A DNA stretch of 5,769 nt from Pseudobdellovibrionaceae bacterium (GTDB lineage Bacteria; Bdellovibrionota; Bdellovibrionia; Bdellovibrionales; JAMPXM01): NCBI GenBank assembly GCA_913776405.1, contig CAJYOV010000048.1:1-5769 (forward strand), read 5' to 3'. The translations under genes and the position numbers were made by a program. This document shows positions 5,470 through 5,769 of this stretch, piece after piece. The stretch's first letter is position 1. Each line of letters opens with the position of its first letter. Under the pieces are notes generated by a model. The model was not told the origin of the DNA, did not search any database, and was given only the letters and a program-made list of their open reading frames with translations.

Positions 5470-5769
5470 TTGGCCAGCAGTCGAGCCCTGATTCTGAATT
5501 CCAGTTACCAGCCAGTGAAATTAGTGAGTTGGCAAAAAGCTTTAATTCTCTGGTTTCAAGGCAAAGTCGAAGTCATCGAATATCATCGAACCGCAAAGGC
5601 TAGATCCGCCACTTCAAGTTTCGCTCTTCCAAGCGTGATGCGATTGAAGAAATACGTCACTCCCCGTCGAGCCGCGCGCCTCAAGTTCTCTCGAGAAAAT
5701 ATTTATCTCCGCGACAACCACACCTGCCAATACTGCGCTAAAGCGTTCAGCCCAAAAGATCTGACTCTC
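5470..5769 (+). CDS. HNH endonuclease family protein, 3' end cut by window
   Basis: One hundred codons of an HNH endonuclease-family protein are visible, open to the window end. Landmarks are RALILNSSYQPVKLVSWQKA (5-24), LWFQGKVEVIEYH (27-39), SFALPSVMRLKKYVTPRR (50-67), KFSRENIYLRD (72-82), the zinc-knuckle cysteines C86 and C89 in TCQYC, and FSPKDLTL (93-100). In this family the next residues are normally Asp-His, the catalytic part, which lies outside the window. These proteins are widespread chromosomal HNH nucleases of poorly known role and are not specifically phage genes. The frame is open from an in-frame TAG at 5371-5373 and has no ATG or GTG before the conserved block, so TTG at 5470 is the best start and gives (M)ASSRALILN. 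GGAG (5465-5468) is only one base from it, so the start is uncertain. The first bases lie about 55 nt after the palindrome cluster. Confidence 0.88.
   Translation, partial: MASSRALILNSSYQPVKLVSWQKALILWFQGKVEVIEYHRTAKARSATSSFALPSVMRLKKYVTPRRAARLKFSRENIYLRDNHTCQYCAKAFSPKDLTL

Overview
The window reads as an ordinary chromosomal segment of a Gram-negative bacterium. Two predicted exported proteins have Sec-type signal peptides, and a full Kup potassium transporter and an OmpR/PhoB-type response regulator are present. The HNH protein at the right edge has a sequence style (SWQKALILWFQGKVEV...KFSRENIYLRD...TCQYC) that I associate with Bdellovibrio-like predatory bacteria (Bdellovibrionota) and other delta-proteobacteria-like lineages. 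That taxonomic guess is inference from memory of protein style; no rRNA or marker gene is visible to fix it.

Layout, left to right. A small unrecognised secreted protein (41-619, minus) is divergent from a two-gene plus-strand operon. That operon holds an intact rhomboid serine protease (765-1502) overlapping by ATGA a secreted protein with an Asp-rich FG-GAP/EF-hand-like loop (1499-2173). The plus-strand operon converges on kup (2264-4147, minus). The whole gap between the converging genes is filled by two perfect tandem copies of a 44-bp unit, each containing two palindromes. Upstream of kup, on the same strand and 35 nt away, is the response regulator (4183-4944), probably forming a regulator-transporter operon. 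About 525 bp without a convincing gene follow (4945-5469). This gap holds short direct and inverted repeats near the regulator start and a cluster of complementary segments (5322-5414) that may fold as a structured leader RNA. The window ends inside an HNH endonuclease-family gene (5470-5769, plus) that appears to begin at TTG and is cut by the window edge before its catalytic His residues.

How they may work together. The regulator probably controls kup and perhaps itself, coupling potassium uptake to a signal sensed by a histidine kinase not encoded here. The rhomboid and its overlapping partner are translationally coupled and may act together at the cell envelope. No mobile element, CRISPR array, tRNA or rRNA was seen. 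The points most worth a second look are the 44-bp double-palindrome tandem repeat and the possible structured RNA upstream of the HNH gene.
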